From Coriobacteriales bacterium (GTDB lineage: Bacteria > Actinomycetota > Coriobacteriia > Coriobacteriales > UBA8131), in assembly GCA_031286975.1 (NCBI GenBank), contig JAITTM010000025.1, forward strand, positions 1 to 5,784: DNA of 5,784 bases, in the 5' to 3' direction. The notes under the pieces are model-generated. The model saw only the letters and a program-made list of their open reading frames with translations, had not been told where the DNA came from and ran no database searches. The stretch's first letter is position 1; each line of letters starts with the position of its first letter. Both the position numbers and the translations under genes were made by a program. This document shows, in pieces, positions 5,525 to 5,784 of this stretch.

Positions 5525-5529
5525 CTCCC
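5525..5529 (-). promoter_or_regulatory. Ribosome binding site choosing the ATG start of the M28-like gene
   Basis: GGGAG on the minus strand sits five bases before the ATG at 5519. The alternative TTG at 5597 is preceded by CCTGCCAATT with no purine-rich motif and would leave a leader of only about 15 bases after the predicted transcription start. The downstream ATG also begins a sequence (MTKLVDYVEEL) typical of an M28 amino terminus. Confidence 0.55.
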
Positions 5530-5618
5530 AACAAAGAGGAATTCTGGTGCGCGCCGGTCGTTCCTCGTGTTTTTTTTGGTTTGCGCCCCACCTTCAAATT
5601 GGCAGGAACACACGCATT

Positions 5619-5624
5619 ATTATA
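5619..5624 (-). promoter_or_regulatory. Probable -10 box of the M28-like gene
   Basis: The minus strand reads TATAAT at 5624-5619, giving a start near 5612 and a leader of about 93 bases to the ATG. At the standard 17-base spacing the -35 position reads CTCGCT, a poor match. A TTGGAA is present but 23 bases away. The perfect -10 in an AT-rich island between GC-rich stretches makes it the best promoter candidate here. Confidence 0.5.
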
Positions 5625-5757
5625 GCGTTGTTTGAGATTTTAGCGAGTTCCAAAGGCAAAGACGGCGAGAAGACCGGGCTTTCTGTGCCGGTAATCGCAA
5701 GCCAGCCGGTCATCGCCACACAAAATCGCCCTCCAAGCCTCTTTGCTCGCCTCTGCT

Positions 5758-5784
5758 CTATGAGGCGGTCTGCTCCTCGACACC
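5758..5784 (-). CDS. Possible last residues of an upstream minus-strand gene
   Basis: One minus-strand frame entering from the right end reads GVEEQTAS and then TAG at 5760-5758. It could be the end of a gene mostly outside the window. The two other minus-strand frames are also open to the edge (one ends with TAA near 5643), so the choice of frame is uncertain and no family can be named. Confidence 0.25.
   Translation of the reverse strand, partial: GVEEQTAS

Noticed and set aside
5520..5597. TTG start giving a 974-residue M28-like protein
   Set aside because: No Shine-Dalgarno precedes it and the added residues are a basic stretch unlike an M28 amino terminus; the ATG at 5519 has GGGAG at good spacing.
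5641..5784. Open minus-strand frames and a GACCGG/CCGGTC inverted repeat (5672-5677, 5706-5711)
   Set aside because: All three minus-strand frames are open for a stretch, so coding cannot be assigned; the six-base inverted repeat has a 28-base loop and no T-run, too weak for a terminator or RNA call.
1..5784. CRISPR array, complete insertion sequence or rRNA
   Set aside because: No regularly spaced repeats of CRISPR length, no transposase with terminal inverted repeats, and no rRNA-like sequence were seen on either strand.

Overview
The window looks chromosomal and probably comes from an anaerobic actinomycete of the class Coriobacteriia (moderate confidence). The pointers are the style of the integrase catalytic domain, a pair of TrkA proteins in one operon as in many actinomycetes, a small DUF5679-type zinc ribbon, and GC-rich, alanine-rich coding on the right. 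This is family recognition from memory; no database search was possible. Apart from the integrase remnant at the left end, every gene is on the minus strand.

Layout, left to right. Positions 1-378 hold the broken end of a tyrosine recombinase, reading rightward, with a likely frameshift just upstream of its catalytic half. Positions 459-532 hold an intact tRNA-Gly(CCC) on the minus strand with its own TATAAT box. Positions 533-711 are AT-rich and non-coding, with three tandem 11-base repeats. Positions 712-773 hold a second, truncated tRNA-Gly(CCC) that keeps only the 5' acceptor strand, D arm and anticodon arm. I read 1-773 as the scarred end of an integrated element that broke one tRNA-Gly and left an intact one beside it. 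Positions 790-2136 hold two tandem TrkA-type K+ transport regulators, tightly coupled. Positions 2277-2420 hold a 47-residue zinc ribbon protein missing from ordinary ORF calls because of its size, followed by a strong UUCG-loop hairpin and preceded by a perfect palindrome. Positions 2673-5519 hold a 948-residue membrane protein built on an M28 peptidase fold, with four membrane helices and an insert of about 550 residues. Positions 5520-5784 hold its leader, a TATAAT box, and the possible end of another gene.

The two TrkA proteins would form the cytoplasmic NAD-binding gate of a Trk/Ktr potassium transporter whose membrane subunit is not in this window. The zinc ribbon gene is a separate unit insulated from trkA by its hairpin. 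The M28-like protein appears to be a monocistronic unit.

The two most interesting signals are (a) the M28-like protein, whose metal-site positions are mostly replaced (Asp to Cys, Glu to Arg, Asp to Glu, His to Arg) while the fold landmarks persist, suggesting a membrane pseudopeptidase, and (b) the broken/intact tRNA-Gly pair beside an integrase relic. Neither clearly amounts to a new multi-gene system.
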